Notes: generated by a model not told the origin, from the sequence alone. Counted from the stretch's first letter, positions 1 through 8,868 are shown. The stretch is 46,332 bases of DNA from Acidobacteriota bacterium (GCA_016935015.1 JAFGRT010000141.1:1-46332), one strand, 5' to 3'. Program-made: numbers and translations.

Positions 1-125
1 CAAAGCGGCGCTCCGCGCCGCACTCCACAGGCGCGCAACCATCAGCCGTTCGTTCGCCCGTTCGCCCCGCGCCCGGCAGGCGCGGGCGACGCCCCCCGTC
101 CCCCGCCTTCGGCGAAGGCGGAGGA
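1..125. repeat. Cluster of GC-rich stem-loops
   Basis: No gene is seen here. Three inverted repeats lie close together: GCGGCGC/GCGCCGC at 5-21, CCCGCGCC/GGCGCGGG near 67-87, and CCGCCTTC/GAAGGCGG at 103-121. The last sits directly downstream of the minus-strand aldolase stop codon and could help end its transcript, but no U-tract follows it on that strand. A short direct repeat of CGTTCGCC lies near 49-66. Confidence 0.5.
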
Positions 126-884
126 CTATTCCTGTTCCTTGAGCTCCATCGCCAGGCGTTGGGCCGTCTGACCCAGCAGATGCGCGTCCACGCCGGCCAC
201 CACCAGGGTGTAGCCACGCCCGAGCCAGGGACGCAGCGCCTCGGCCGACATCCCGAAAATGCCCAGGGGCATGCCGGCGGCGCGGCAAATTTCCGTGACC
301 CGGCCGATGGCCGCCGTCACCTCGGGATGGTTCACCTGCCCCAGCCGTCCCAGGCTGGCCGACAGATCATACGGCCCCACGAAGACCGCGTCCAGCCCAG
401 GCACGGCCACGATCTCGGCCATGTTCTCCACCGCTTCGATGTGCTCGGCCTGCACGATGACCGCGGTCTGCTCGTGGGCAACAGCGATATACTCCACCAT
501 ACGGAGGCCGTAACCCTGGGCGCGCCCCGGCCCCACCCCGCGTGACCCATGGGGCGCATACCGGGCCCAGCGCACGACGCGGGCGGCGTGCGCGGCGCTG
601 TTGACCATGGGGGCGATGATACCGGCCGCGCCGCTGTCCAGCGCTTTCTTGACGTGGATCTCCTCCCCGGCCGCCAGCCGGACCACACAGGGCGTCGACG
701 GACCGGCCGCCTGCATCAGACGCTGCAGGGTGAGGGGATCCAGCGGGCTGTGCTCGCCGTCCAAAAAAAGCCAGTCGAACCCGGCCTGGCCCAGAATCTC
801 CGCCACCTCGGGCGCCGCCAGGGTCACCATGGTCCCCACCAGCCGCTCACCGGCCCGCAATCGTTCTCTGAAATGGTTGGTCAT
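126..884 (-). CDS. HpcH/HpaI family aldolase
   Basis: This 252-residue protein matches the HpcH/HpaI class II aldolase family, metal-dependent cytosolic enzymes that cleave or form 2-keto-3-deoxy acids into pyruvate (or a keto acid) plus an aldehyde. Visible family marks are WLFLDGEHSP near residue 38, the VRLAAGEE and KKALDSGAAGIIAPMV segments, the RGVGPGRAQGYG stretch, and DAVFVGPYDLSASLG with its conserved Asp and Gly residues. The length is normal for the family. The start ATG is preceded by a strong GGAAGGAGG. An extended -10 element lies about 40 bases upstream. The gene stands alone, so the true substrate (glucarate, hydroxyheptanedioate, rhamnonate type) cannot be told from context. 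Confidence 0.9.
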   Translation of the reverse strand: MTNHFRERLRAGERLVGTMVTLAAPEVAEILGQAGFDWLFLDGEHSPLDPLTLQRLMQAAGPSTPCVVRLAAGEEIHVKKALDSGAAGIIAPMVNSAAHAARVVRWARYAPHGSRGVGPGRAQGYGLRMVEYIAVAHEQTAVIVQAEHIEAVENMAEIVAVPGLDAVFVGPYDLSASLGRLGQVNHPEVTAAIGRVTEICRAAGMPLGIFGMSAEALRPWLGRGYTLVVAGVDAHLLGQTAQRLAMELKEQE

Positions 885-923
885 GGTCCATCCTCCTTCC
901 AGGGATATGCGCCGACAAGCCCC

Positions 924-932
924 ATTCTAGCA
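924..932 (-). promoter_or_regulatory. Extended -10 promoter element for the aldolase
   Basis: On the minus strand the sequence reads TGTGCTAGAATG, an extended -10 (TGn-TAGAAT) with no convincing -35. It sits about 40 bases before the aldolase start. The same block with one base changed occurs before mutM. Confidence 0.45.
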
Positions 933-997
933 CAGACCGGTCGCCATGGGCCGCCGGTTGCGGCGCCCCCGTCACGGGCGCCGCCGGCAAACAGCAC

Positions 998-1026
998 TTG
1001 ATTTCAGGCCACCAAGCTTTTAGAGT
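998..1026 (+). promoter_or_regulatory. Sigma-70-like promoter of the NIF3 gene
   Basis: TTGATT at 998-1003 and TAGAGT at 1021-1026 are separated by exactly 17 bases. The start codon of the NIF3-family gene lies 40 bases further on, preceded by GGGGAGG. A GC-rich stem-loop (GGCGCCC/GGGCGCC, about 962-983) lies just upstream. Confidence 0.5.
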
Positions 1027-1065
1027 GCAGGTGAAGCATTCTGACATTCACTCCGGGGAGGCATC

Positions 1066-2166
1066 ATGACACAGGCGACGATCAAGGTCAGCGATCTGGT
1101 GGACGTGATGGAACGGCTGGCGCCCGCCGGCCTGGCCCTCGACTGGGACAATGTCGGTTTGCAGCTGGGCGAGCCCGATTGGCCGGTGTCGCGCGTCCTG
1201 CTCACCCTGGACGTCACCCCCGGCGCCGTGGAGCACGCCGTGGCGCTGGGCGCCGACCTCATCATCACCCACCATCCCCTCATCTTCAAACCCCTGCCGC
1301 GACTGACCGACGCCCGCCTGCTGCGTCTGGCCGAGCGCCGCATCGCCGTCTTTTGCGCCCACACCAACCTGGATGTCGCCCCCGCGGGCGTCAACGCCGC
1401 CCTGGCCCGCCGGCTGGAACTGGCTGACTGTGTCTTTCTGTCGGACCAGAGCGGCACGGAATGGTTTCATGTCTCCGTGTATGTCCCCATCGAGGCGACC
1501 GACACTTTGGCCGAAGCCGTTCACCGGGCCGGCGCCGGCCGGATCGGCCACTATGACCGTTGCTCGGTGCGCCACGAGGTCAGCGGCGCCTATCGCCCGC
1601 TGCCCGGCAGCCGTCCGGTCGTCGGCCAGGCGGGCCAAGAGGTCCGCCGCGCGGAGACCGAACTGGAATTCATGGTGGACGGGGTGCATCTGCCGGCCGT
1701 CATGGAATCCCTGAAGGCCGCCCACCCGTACGAGACCCCGGCCTACGGGATCCACACCCTCCACAATCCCAGCCCCAACTATGGCCTGGGCCTCATCGGC
1801 CGTCTTCCGGCGCCCCAGCCTCTCCGCGACTTCGCCCGGACGGTCAAGAGCCGCTTGAACGCGCCCATGGTCCGGCTGTGGCCGGCCAGCCGCAAGACGG
1901 ATTTCCCGGTTCAGCGCGTGGCCGTGGTGGGCGGATCGGGCAAGAACCTGCTCCGGCAGGCGGCCGGCCGGGCCGATGTCCTGGTCACGGCGGACATGGA
2001 CTACCACAGCCTCCTCGACAGCCCCCTGCCCGTCATCGACGCCGGCCATTTCCACACCGAATACCCGGTGCTGGAGGACCTGCAGGCGCATGTGCAGGCC
2101 CTGGGACTGGCCGCCGAAATCTTGGGCCCGGACGACCACGAGATCCATCGCTTGCTCTGGATTTGA
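1066..2166 (+). CDS. NIF3-like dinuclear metal-centre protein (YqfO type)
   Basis: This 366-residue protein belongs to the NIF3/YbgI/DUF34 family, hexameric proteins with a two-metal centre, often annotated as GTP cyclohydrolase I type 2 although the cellular role is unsettled. The N-terminal half carries LALDWDNVGLQLG and the metal-ligand motifs IITHHPLIFK and HTNLDVAPAG. The C-terminal part carries DAGHFHTEYPVL with the remaining His and Glu ligands. Between them is an insertion of about 110 residues around AHPYETPAYGIH, as in the longer YqfO-type members that carry a PII/CutA-like domain, so length and layout are normal for that subgroup. The start ATG follows a GGGGAGG site and a 17-spaced promoter. 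The gene converges with mutM, with 19 bases between the two stop codons. Confidence 0.9.
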   Translation: MTQATIKVSDLVDVMERLAPAGLALDWDNVGLQLGEPDWPVSRVLLTLDVTPGAVEHAVALGADLIITHHPLIFKPLPRLTDARLLRLAERRIAVFCAHTNLDVAPAGVNAALARRLELADCVFLSDQSGTEWFHVSVYVPIEATDTLAEAVHRAGAGRIGHYDRCSVRHEVSGAYRPLPGSRPVVGQAGQEVRRAETELEFMVDGVHLPAVMESLKAAHPYETPAYGIHTLHNPSPNYGLGLIGRLPAPQPLRDFARTVKSRLNAPMVRLWPASRKTDFPVQRVAVVGGSGKNLLRQAAGRADVLVTADMDYHSLLDSPLPVIDAGHFHTEYPVLEDLQAHVQALGLAAEILGPDDHEIHRLLWI

Positions 2167-2185
2167 AACAAGGGGAATCGCGCGC

Positions 2186-2983
2186 TCATCGCTGGCAGCG
2201 CGGACAAAAACAGGTGGACCGCCCCCCCAGCATCACCCGCTCGATGTTCGCGCCGCACGTGAAGCATGCCTCGCTTTCCCGGCCGTACACCTGGAAATGG
2301 TTCTGGAATTCACCGCCCCGATAGACGGAGTCCAGGCTGGAGCCCTTGTGTACGATTCCGTGGCCCAGCGTCCGGCGGATGGCATGATAGAGGCGCGCCA
2401 CCTCTTCATCCCTGAGACCGGAGATCGGGCGGCGCGGGTCCAGGCCGGCCAGGAAACAGGCCTCACTAGCGTAGATGTTGCCCAGTCCGGCCAGAAACTC
2501 CTGATTCAGCAGGAGCGCCTTGAGGACGCCCCGGCGGCCGCGGCACAGGGCCAGGAAATCCGCCACGCTGAAATCATCGGCCAGCGGTTCGGGTCCCAGC
2601 CGCCCGAGCACGGTGTCGGGAGCGGTGGTCAGGTAGACCCGGCCGAACTTGCGGGGATCGCGCAAGCGCAGCTGGTGCCCGTTGTCCAGCTGAAAGACGG
2701 TGTGCATGTAGGGATCGCGCGGCGCGTGGTCGGGCTCCACCAGCAGGTTGCCGCTCATCTTCAGATGGATGAGCAGGGTTCGCGGATCATCGAGGCGGAA
2801 CACGAGGTACTTGCCGCGGCGGTCGATGGCCTCTACGCGCCGGCCGGGCAGGCCGCGCCGCAGGGCCTCCGCCCCGGTGACGACACTCCGGGCCCAGCGC
2901 ACCTCCACATCGAGGAACGTTCGTTCCAGCAACGGGCCGCGCAGGCCGCGCACAACGGTTTCCACTTCGGGCAGTTCCGGCAT
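2186..2983 (-). CDS. mutM: Formamidopyrimidine-DNA glycosylase
   Basis: The product removes oxidised purines such as 8-oxoguanine and formamidopyrimidines from DNA and cuts the strand by beta,delta-elimination in base excision repair. The mature N-terminus is the catalytic PELPEVETV with Pro2 and Glu3. HLKMSGNLL holds the conserved Lys. DPRKFGR and the helix-two-turns-helix around LGNIYASEACFLAGLDP are present. The C-terminal zinc finger with four Cys (CFTCGANIERV through CPRC) is complete. At 265 residues the length is normal. An extended -10 lies only 8 bases before the ATG, so the mRNA may have almost no leader. The gene is divergent from the CAP-domain gene. Confidence 0.95.
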   Translation of the reverse strand: MPELPEVETVVRGLRGPLLERTFLDVEVRWARSVVTGAEALRRGLPGRRVEAIDRRGKYLVFRLDDPRTLLIHLKMSGNLLVEPDHAPRDPYMHTVFQLDNGHQLRLRDPRKFGRVYLTTAPDTVLGRLGPEPLADDFSVADFLALCRGRRGVLKALLLNQEFLAGLGNIYASEACFLAGLDPRRPISGLRDEEVARLYHAIRRTLGHGIVHKGSSLDSVYRGGEFQNHFQVYGRESEACFTCGANIERVMLGGRSTCFCPRCQR

Positions 2984-2991
2984 GGCCGCTC

Positions 2992-3000
2992 ATTGTAGCA
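2992..3000 (-). promoter_or_regulatory. Extended -10 element for mutM
   Basis: The minus strand reads TGTGCTACAATG, an extended -10 (TGn-TACAAT). It differs by one base from the block before the aldolase gene. It lies so close to the mutM ATG that initiation about 7 bases downstream would give a leader of only a few bases. Confidence 0.4.
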
Positions 3001-3125
3001 CAGACGACGGGCCGGGGAGCCATTGGTTTTCATTGGCGTCCTGGCGGCGGTCGGGGGACCGTCCAGCCCGCCCTTTTGAAACATTCCCCTTCGAATCGGA
3101 GTCTAATTCCTAAGGAGGGAAAGCA

Positions 3126-3887
3126 TTGATCATTTCACGATTCCGTCGCACGAGATGCTTCTTCGCCCCGCTTCTGGGGCTGATTCTGGCGTCGGGCGCC
3201 ATTGCCGGCCCACCGGCCGCCTATGACGAGTTCGACTATGAATCGCTGACCATCGGCCAGTTCAAGGAATACGCCCCGGCCAACGCCATCATCGATTTCT
3301 CCCGGGTGGACTACGGCCTGCTGCATGCCGCCATCTTTTTCGAGACCAACCGCATGCGCCGGCTGTACGAACTGAAGGAGCTGCGACACTGGACGGCGCT
3401 GGAGAAGGCCGCCTTCCGTCATTCGCAGGATATGGTGGAGCAGGGCTTTTACAGCCACATCCATCCCACCGACGAGAAAAAACAGTTTCCGGCCCAGCGG
3501 ATTTTTCTGGCCGGCGCCCCGCTGGGCAGCACCGCCGAAAACATCGCCTCCACCTTCGGCATCCGCTACCGGTCGGGCGAGCACGTCCGCCCCCCCCGCG
3601 AACGGACCGAGCCGTTCGTCGATCCCGCCACCAACGCCCCCATCCCGCCCCATACGTACAACAGCCTGGCAGAGAGCGTGGTGGGCGGCTGGATGACGTC
3701 ACCCCAGCATCGGGAAAACATCCTGCACAAGAACTTCCACTTTATGGGCTGCGGGGCCTATTTCTATCGGGACGAACAATTTCACGGCATGCCCCTGTTC
3801 CGTGTCACCCAGACGTTCTGGGGGCCGCCCCATATTCGTAACCAGGAGATACGCCGCCCCGCGGACATCCAATCCGGGCGATTCTGA
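3126..3887 (+). CDS. Secreted CAP (SCP/PR1)-domain protein
   Basis: The 253-residue product has an N-terminal signal peptide (basic start, hydrophobic core LLGLILASGAIA) and a CAP domain, so it should act outside the cytoplasm. Family marks are FETNRMRRLYELKEL at the domain start, HSQDMVEQGFYSHIHP with the conserved His, AENIAS, and the signature SPQHRENILHKNFHFMG-type segment near the C-terminus. CAP proteins are widespread secreted proteins of mostly unknown biochemical role in bacteria. A roughly 35-residue insertion with many charged residues and prolines (near residues 155-180) interrupts the domain before the HRENIL motif. The start is a TTG, chosen because AAGGAGGGA lies at the right distance upstream and no ATG gives the signal peptide. 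Confidence 0.82.
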   Translation: MIISRFRRTRCFFAPLLGLILASGAIAGPPAAYDEFDYESLTIGQFKEYAPANAIIDFSRVDYGLLHAAIFFETNRMRRLYELKELRHWTALEKAAFRHSQDMVEQGFYSHIHPTDEKKQFPAQRIFLAGAPLGSTAENIASTFGIRYRSGEHVRPPRERTEPFVDPATNAPIPPHTYNSLAESVVGGWMTSPQHRENILHKNFHFMGCGAYFYRDEQFHGMPLFRVTQTFWGPPHIRNQEIRRPADIQSGRF

Positions 3888-3943
3888 CCGGGACCCTTCC
3901 AACCCTCCAGCCATCCCCGCTCGCATCGCCGGCCTCTTCGCGC

Positions 3944-3972
3944 TTGTGCGGGGCCAAAGGAGGCCGTATAAT
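3944..3972 (+). promoter_or_regulatory. Sigma-70 promoter of the rnr operon
   Basis: TTGTGC at 3944-3949 and a perfect TATAAT at 3967-3972 are separated by 17 bases. The rnr ATG is 36 bases downstream of the -10, with AAAGGAAA as ribosome binding site. The three following genes are tightly packed, so this promoter probably drives all of them. Confidence 0.75.
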
Positions 3973-4007
3973 GCACAAGTAAATCAATCAAAGGAAATTA
4001 TTCTTTC

Positions 4008-6260
4008 ATGAAAGAAAAAACCGAAAACATCATCCGCCGGCACAAGGAAAGCCACATTTCCCGCCGCCAGATTGCCCAGAAGCTGAACCTCGGTCCCGAC
4101 GACAAGGCCGCCTTCCGCAAGATCATCCAGGAACTGGAAGAGGAGGGCCGGCTGATCCGCACCAAAAAGAATTACTACATGATTCCGGGCCGCGCCGACA
4201 CCGTCACCGGCAAACTGCAGTGTCATCGCAGCGGCTTCGGCTTTCTGATCCCCGACCCTGAATACAGCGGCCTGGGCGACGTGTTCCTGCCCGCCTCCCG
4301 GCTGGGCGACGCCACCCACGGCGACCGCGTGCTGGTGCAGATCAGCGATGCGCCGGCCACACGCGGCAAGCGGGGCGGTCCGCCGCCCAAACTCTTCAGC
4401 CGGGGACCCCGCAAGGAAGGCAAGGTCGTCAAGATCCTGGAACGAAGCCACAAAAAGGTCATCGGCAAGCTGCTCTTCCTCAAGCGTCCGGTGGTCATCC
4501 CCCTGGACAGCCGCTTCCACTATTCCGTCAACGTGACCAACACCGACGAATTCGACCTTCAGGACGAGGATATCGTGCTGGTGGAACTGACCACCGAACC
4601 GTCCCAGCAGACGCGGCCCGAGGGCCGCATCGTCACCTTCGTCGGCAAACCGGACGATCCCGACCTTCCCTTCAAGATCACCATCGCCAAACACGACATC
4701 CCCCTGGAATTCTCCCGCGAGGCCCAGTGGGAAGCCCGACAGATTCCCAATGTGGTGCCCGCCGACGAGATCGCCCGCCGCACGGACTACCGCGATCTGC
4801 CGGCCGTCACCATCGACGGTGAAACGGCCTTCGACTTCGACGACGCCGTCAACGTGGAACAGACCCCGGACGGCAATTTCCGGCTCTACGTGCATATCGC
4901 CGACGTTTCCCATTATGTCGTTACCGGTACGGCCCTCGACAACGAAGCATTTCAACGGGGCACATCCGTCTATTTCCCCGACCGGGCCATTCCCATGCTG
5001 CCGTCGGAGCTTTCGTCCACCATCTGCTCCCTGCTGCCCGAACAGGACCGCCTGACCCTGACCGCCGTGCTGACCATCCACGCCGGGTCCGGCAAAACCA
5101 TGAAAACCGAATTTCACGCCGCCGTCATCCGCAGCCGGGCGCGCATGACGTACACCGAGGTGGCGCGCATTCTGGACGGCGACGAGGAGACCCGCCGCCG
5201 CCACGAGGCGCTGCTGTCCCAGTTCGAGCTGATGCACGCCCTCTTCACGCTGCTCCATCGCCGCCGCCGCCGCCGGGGCGCCATCGATTTCGACCTGCCC
5301 GAGGAGGAGGTCCGCTTCGACCAGATGGACAACGTCATCGGCATCTTTAAGGCCCAGCGGAACGTAGCCCACCGGATCATCGAGGAGTTCATGCTGGCCG
5401 CCAATGAAGCGGTGGCCCAGCGCTTCGCCGGTGCCGACCTGCCATTCATCTACCGCATTCATGAACAGCCCGATCCGGTGAAGGTAGCGGAGTTTTCCGA
5501 AATCGCCGCCCAGTTCGGCAAGGACTTCCAGCCCGATCTCGAAAACCTGCAGCCGCGTGATTTCCAGCAGCTGGCCGACGGCTTCGACGATTCCCCTCTC
5601 GGCAAATATCTTACCTACCTGATGCTCCGTTCGTTCAAGCTGGCGGTCTACTCCGAGAAGAACGTCGGCCACTTCGGACTGGCGGCCAAGGACTACACCC
5701 ATTTCACTTCCCCCATCCGCCGCTACCCCGACCTCATCGTCCACCGCCTGCTGCGGGCGAAATTCCTCCACCGGAAAGGCGCCCGGCCGGACGTGCCCGA
5801 CGAGGCCGGCCTGGGTGAGATCGCCCGTCATGCCTCCGAGCGGGAGCGGGCGGCCGTGGAGGCCGAACGGGAGATCATGGCCTGGAAAAAGGCCGAATTC
5901 ATGAACGAGCATATCGGCGAGGAGTTCGAGGGCTTCGTGTCCAGCGTGCGGGCCAACGGCTTCTACGTCGAACTGCTGGACTTCTTCATCGAGGGCTTCG
6001 TCAACCTGTCCACCATGATCGACGATTATTACGAATTCCGCGAGGAGGAGCTGGCCTTCCGCGGCGAGCGCACCAACCGGGTGTTCCGGCTGGGCACGCC
6101 CGTTCTGGTCAAGGTGGACCGGGTGGACATGCAGCGCTTTCTCCTCGATTTTTCCGTGTCGAAAGTGCTACGAGATCCGCAGGCGCCACCGGCCGGGAAA
6201 CCAAAAGCCGTCGGTCCACGTAAAAAAGGCAGTCGCAAAAAGGGAGGCAAAAAGAAATGA
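4008..6260 (+). CDS. rnr: Ribonuclease R
   Basis: RNase R is a 3'-to-5' hydrolytic exoribonuclease of the RNB (RNase II) superfamily that degrades structured RNA in the cytoplasm. Domains in order: an N-terminal winged-helix region (residues 1-65), cold-shock-type OB folds (about 65-240), the RNB catalytic domain starting around residue 255 with the Asp-rich FDFDDAVN motif and LYVHIADVSHYV, the HFTSPIRRYPDLIVHR segment, and a C-terminal S1 domain (about 645-725, EEFEGFVSSVRANGFYVEL). The tail is very rich in Lys and Arg, as is common in RNase R. The length of 750 residues is typical. It overlaps the next gene by four bases, which suggests translational coupling. Confidence 0.95.
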   Translation: MKEKTENIIRRHKESHISRRQIAQKLNLGPDDKAAFRKIIQELEEEGRLIRTKKNYYMIPGRADTVTGKLQCHRSGFGFLIPDPEYSGLGDVFLPASRLGDATHGDRVLVQISDAPATRGKRGGPPPKLFSRGPRKEGKVVKILERSHKKVIGKLLFLKRPVVIPLDSRFHYSVNVTNTDEFDLQDEDIVLVELTTEPSQQTRPEGRIVTFVGKPDDPDLPFKITIAKHDIPLEFSREAQWEARQIPNVVPADEIARRTDYRDLPAVTIDGETAFDFDDAVNVEQTPDGNFRLYVHIADVSHYVVTGTALDNEAFQRGTSVYFPDRAIPMLPSELSSTICSLLPEQDRLTLTAVLTIHAGSGKTMKTEFHAAVIRSRARMTYTEVARILDGDEETRRRHEALLSQFELMHALFTLLHRRRRRRGAIDFDLPEEEVRFDQMDNVIGIFKAQRNVAHRIIEEFMLAANEAVAQRFAGADLPFIYRIHEQPDPVKVAEFSEIAAQFGKDFQPDLENLQPRDFQQLADGFDDSPLGKYLTYLMLRSFKLAVYSEKNVGHFGLAAKDYTHFTSPIRRYPDLIVHRLLRAKFLHRKGARPDVPDEAGLGEIARHASERERAAVEAEREIMAWKKAEFMNEHIGEEFEGFVSSVRANGFYVELLDFFIEGFVNLSTMIDDYYEFREEELAFRGERTNRVFRLGTPVLVKVDRVDMQRFLLDFSVSKVLRDPQAPPAGKPKAVGPRKKGSRKKGGKKK

Positions 6261-7003
6261 CCGGACGTCGGATGGCAATCGTGTGGATCGGGTTTGTTTT
6301 CGTGGCCGGATGCAGTGTGTGGGCCGATGAGAAGGCGGATATCCGCCAGGCGGAATCCCTCTTCGAAAAAGGCGTAAAGGAGGAGCGCCAGCAAAAATTC
6401 GACGAGGCCGAGCGGCTCTTTCGGGAGGCGCTGGAGACCTACCCGCTGCTCCCCGGCGCCTGGGTGGAACTGGGCCAGGTGGCCATGACGCGGCGTGACT
6501 ACGAAACCGCGGTGGAGTGTTACCAGCGGGCGGAGGCAACCTATCTGGCCCTGCACGACAAGAAACGGATGGAGCTCCAGCAAATCCAGAACAAAACCCT
6601 CGACTATCTCCAGCGTGCCGACGATTATTACGGCATCGGCGTCCGCGGCGGCGGCGGATTTGCACGCTCGGAGGGTTTGGCGGCCAAGGACAACCATGTG
6701 CTCGACAAGCGCCGGGTGATTCCCGAGAACCTGGAGGCCGAGATCCCAGCGCTGCTGTACCTCTACCTGGCCGGCGCCTACCTGCGGCTGGGGGAGCTGG
6801 AGCCGGCCGAGCAGGAGCTGCTCAAGGGGATTCGCCGCGATCCCGAGCTGGCGCCGCTGCATTTCAACCTGGCCGTCATCCACCTCGCCCGCGGCGAATA
6901 CCCCCAGGCGGCCGAGGCCGCCCGCACCGCCCGGGACAAGGGCTTCCAGGTCCCGGCGCCGTTCATCCAGGATCTGGAGACGCGCGGCAAACTGAAATTC
7001 TGA
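6257..7003 (+). CDS. TPR-repeat lipoprotein
   Basis: The 248-residue product begins with a short basic region, a hydrophobic core and the lipobox-like VAGC at residues 16-19, so it is probably a lipoprotein facing the periplasm. The rest is helical with tetratricopeptide-like repeats: KFDEAERLFREALETYPLLP and RRDYETAVECYQRAE near the N-terminus, and a second set around LRLGELEPAEQELLKGIRRD and ARGEYPQAAEAARTARDKG. TPR proteins act as scaffolds. No partner is known here. Its ATG overlaps the rnr stop and the radical SAM gene starts one base after its stop, so the three genes form an operon. Confidence 0.75.
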   Translation: MTGRRMAIVWIGFVFVAGCSVWADEKADIRQAESLFEKGVKEERQQKFDEAERLFREALETYPLLPGAWVELGQVAMTRRDYETAVECYQRAEATYLALHDKKRMELQQIQNKTLDYLQRADDYYGIGVRGGGGFARSEGLAAKDNHVLDKRRVIPENLEAEIPALLYLYLAGAYLRLGELEPAEQELLKGIRRDPELAPLHFNLAVIHLARGEYPQAAEAARTARDKGFQVPAPFIQDLETRGKLKF

Positions 7004-7004
7004 G

Positions 7005-8747
7005 ATGCGCGTCCTGCTCATCCAGCCGCCCGTCGAGGATTTTTACACCACGGCCGTGCGGACCTATCCCTTGGGGCTGGCTTGCCTGGCCACCGTCCTG
7101 GAGACGGCGGGACACACTGTCGCCATCCTCGATGCCCACCGCCCCCGACAATGTGCGCCTCGGCCGCTGCCGGCCGAGTTCGGCCATCTGCACCGTTATT
7201 ATCCCCCCGCCGCCGCCGCCCCGTACAAGCTGTTCCGGCAGTACCGACGCTTCGGGCTGTCCACCGAGGAAATCCGGGTATCCATTCGTCAATACGATCC
7301 GGCGGTGGTGGGCGTCGCCGCCATGTTTTCGGCCTACGCCGACCAGGCGCTGGAATGCGCCCGGGTGGTCAAGGAGCTGGACATGAACATCCCGGTGGTC
7401 ATGGGCGGCGCCCATGCCACCGTGGCGCCGGAGCACCTGCTGGCCGACCCGGCCGTGGACTGGGTGATCATGGGCGAAGGCGAACGCCCCCTCGCCGCCC
7501 TCATGGCCTATTTCACCACCGGTGCCCCCCGGCCCGAACAGATCACGGGCTTGGGCTGGAAGGCACCGGGCGGCCTGCGCCTTCAGCCGGAGCTGGATCT
7601 CATCCAGGACGGTGCCCGGCTGCCAACACCGGCCCGTCATCTGCTGGACCCGACCGACTATACCATCGCCGGGCGGCGTTATACGGCCCTGCAAACCAGT
7701 CGCGGCTGCCCGCACCGTTGTGGCTTCTGTACCGTGCATTGCCTGAGCGGGACAGGTGTCCGCCGCCGGCCGACGGCCGACGTGGTGGCGGAAATGCAGG
7801 CCTGTGTCCGCCGCTGGGATATCCGTCATTTCGACCTCGAAGATGACCATTTTCCCCTGAACCGCCAGGCGGCACTGGAACTGGCGGCGGCTGTAAGGGG
7901 CTGTCCGGAACTGGAAGGTGTGGAATTCACCGCCATGAACGGCATGCCCACCCGCCCGCTGGACCAGGAGGTGCTCGCGGCTCTGCGGGACATGGGTTTC
8001 CGGCACCTCGATCTGGCCATGGTATCCGCCAGCGCCGCCACGCTGGACCGATTGGGCCGCCCCGACAACCCCCGGCATTTTTATCACGTCCTCGACCGCG
8101 CCGCCGCCCTCGGCCTGGCAACAGTGTCCTATTTCATCATCGGTCTACCCGGCGAACTCCCGCCGGTCACCTTGACCACCCTGGTCCGTCTCATGGCCCG
8201 GCCGGGCATTCTGGGCGGGAGCGTCCTGTATCTGACGCCCGGTACAGAGCTGTACCGGCAGTGGCCCCACCGTCTCGCTTACCGGCAAATGCGCTCCACC
8301 GCCGCCGCCTGCGCCCGGCCCGACTTCACGCCGGACCAGCAGCTCACCATCCTGATGCTGGTGCGTCTGGTCAATTACCTGAAGTCCCTGCTCCCGCCCG
8401 GCACACGTCGCCCGTTCAAGGAACTTCGGGATGAATTGCAGACCCGTTATGCCCTGACCGACACCTGGCAAGGCCCCTTCGGCGTCACCGCCGCCATGGG
8501 CGACGCCGGCCGGGTGGCCGCCGCCACCTCGCTGGCCACGGGACGCCTCCTCGGCCTGCGCCGCGTAAGCCGCCGTCCCCATCGTTTCCTGCTGGCGGAG
8601 GAACCGCTGGACCATGGCCTGTTTCGGGATTTCCTGGATACGGCCGTCGCTTTTTCCATCGCCGCGGCCCAGCCGGCGGGCGCCAACCGGCCGGTCCCCA
8701 GCCATCCAACCGGCGCCCCCGGCCGGATTGCATCATCTGAAACCTGA
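7005..8747 (+). CDS. B12-binding-type radical SAM protein
   Basis: The 580-residue protein has an N-terminal cobalamin-binding-like Rossmann domain (MRVLLIQPP, LGLACLATVLE, IPVVMGGAHATVAPE and DWVIMGEGE) followed by a radical SAM domain. The iron-sulphur motif is Cys235-PHR-Cys239-GF-Cys242. This is the class of BchE, HpnP/HpnR and many methyltransferases or cyclases. The classical DxHxxG cobalamin His motif is not evident, as in many members. The C-terminal 200 residues (MFRDFL-like, Arg-rich, LLPPGTRRPFKEL) give no function. Translation probably follows from the TPR gene one base upstream. A Pro/Ala-rich tail of about 30 residues looks disordered. The substrate cannot be named. Confidence 0.85.
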   Translation: MRVLLIQPPVEDFYTTAVRTYPLGLACLATVLETAGHTVAILDAHRPRQCAPRPLPAEFGHLHRYYPPAAAAPYKLFRQYRRFGLSTEEIRVSIRQYDPAVVGVAAMFSAYADQALECARVVKELDMNIPVVMGGAHATVAPEHLLADPAVDWVIMGEGERPLAALMAYFTTGAPRPEQITGLGWKAPGGLRLQPELDLIQDGARLPTPARHLLDPTDYTIAGRRYTALQTSRGCPHRCGFCTVHCLSGTGVRRRPTADVVAEMQACVRRWDIRHFDLEDDHFPLNRQAALELAAAVRGCPELEGVEFTAMNGMPTRPLDQEVLAALRDMGFRHLDLAMVSASAATLDRLGRPDNPRHFYHVLDRAAALGLATVSYFIIGLPGELPPVTLTTLVRLMARPGILGGSVLYLTPGTELYRQWPHRLAYRQMRSTAAACARPDFTPDQQLTILMLVRLVNYLKSLLPPGTRRPFKELRDELQTRYALTDTWQGPFGVTAAMGDAGRVAAATSLATGRLLGLRRVSRRPHRFLLAEEPLDHGLFRDFLDTAVAFSIAAAQPAGANRPVPSHPTGAPGRIASSET

Positions 8748-8792
8748 TATCGTTTCGGTTCATCCCAAACAGGAGGAACGGCATCTGTCGCC

Positions 8793-8819
8793 CCGGAATC
8801 GGCCGGGCCCGGATTCCGG
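8793..8819 (+). terminator. Possible stem-loop after the rnr operon
   Basis: CCGGAATC at 8793-8800 pairs with GGATTCCGG at 8811-8819. It lies 45 bases past the radical SAM stop codon. No T-run follows, so it is only a candidate end of transcription or an mRNA-stabilising structure. Confidence 0.3.
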
Positions 8820-8868
8820 ATGAAATTCGGCGGCAATGGATGATCCCACGAAAGGAAAGCATCCCCAC

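Noticed and set aside
3984-5912. Long minus-strand frame opposite rnr
   Set aside because: It is the reverse-strand shadow of a well-supported gene, as is common in GC-rich DNA.
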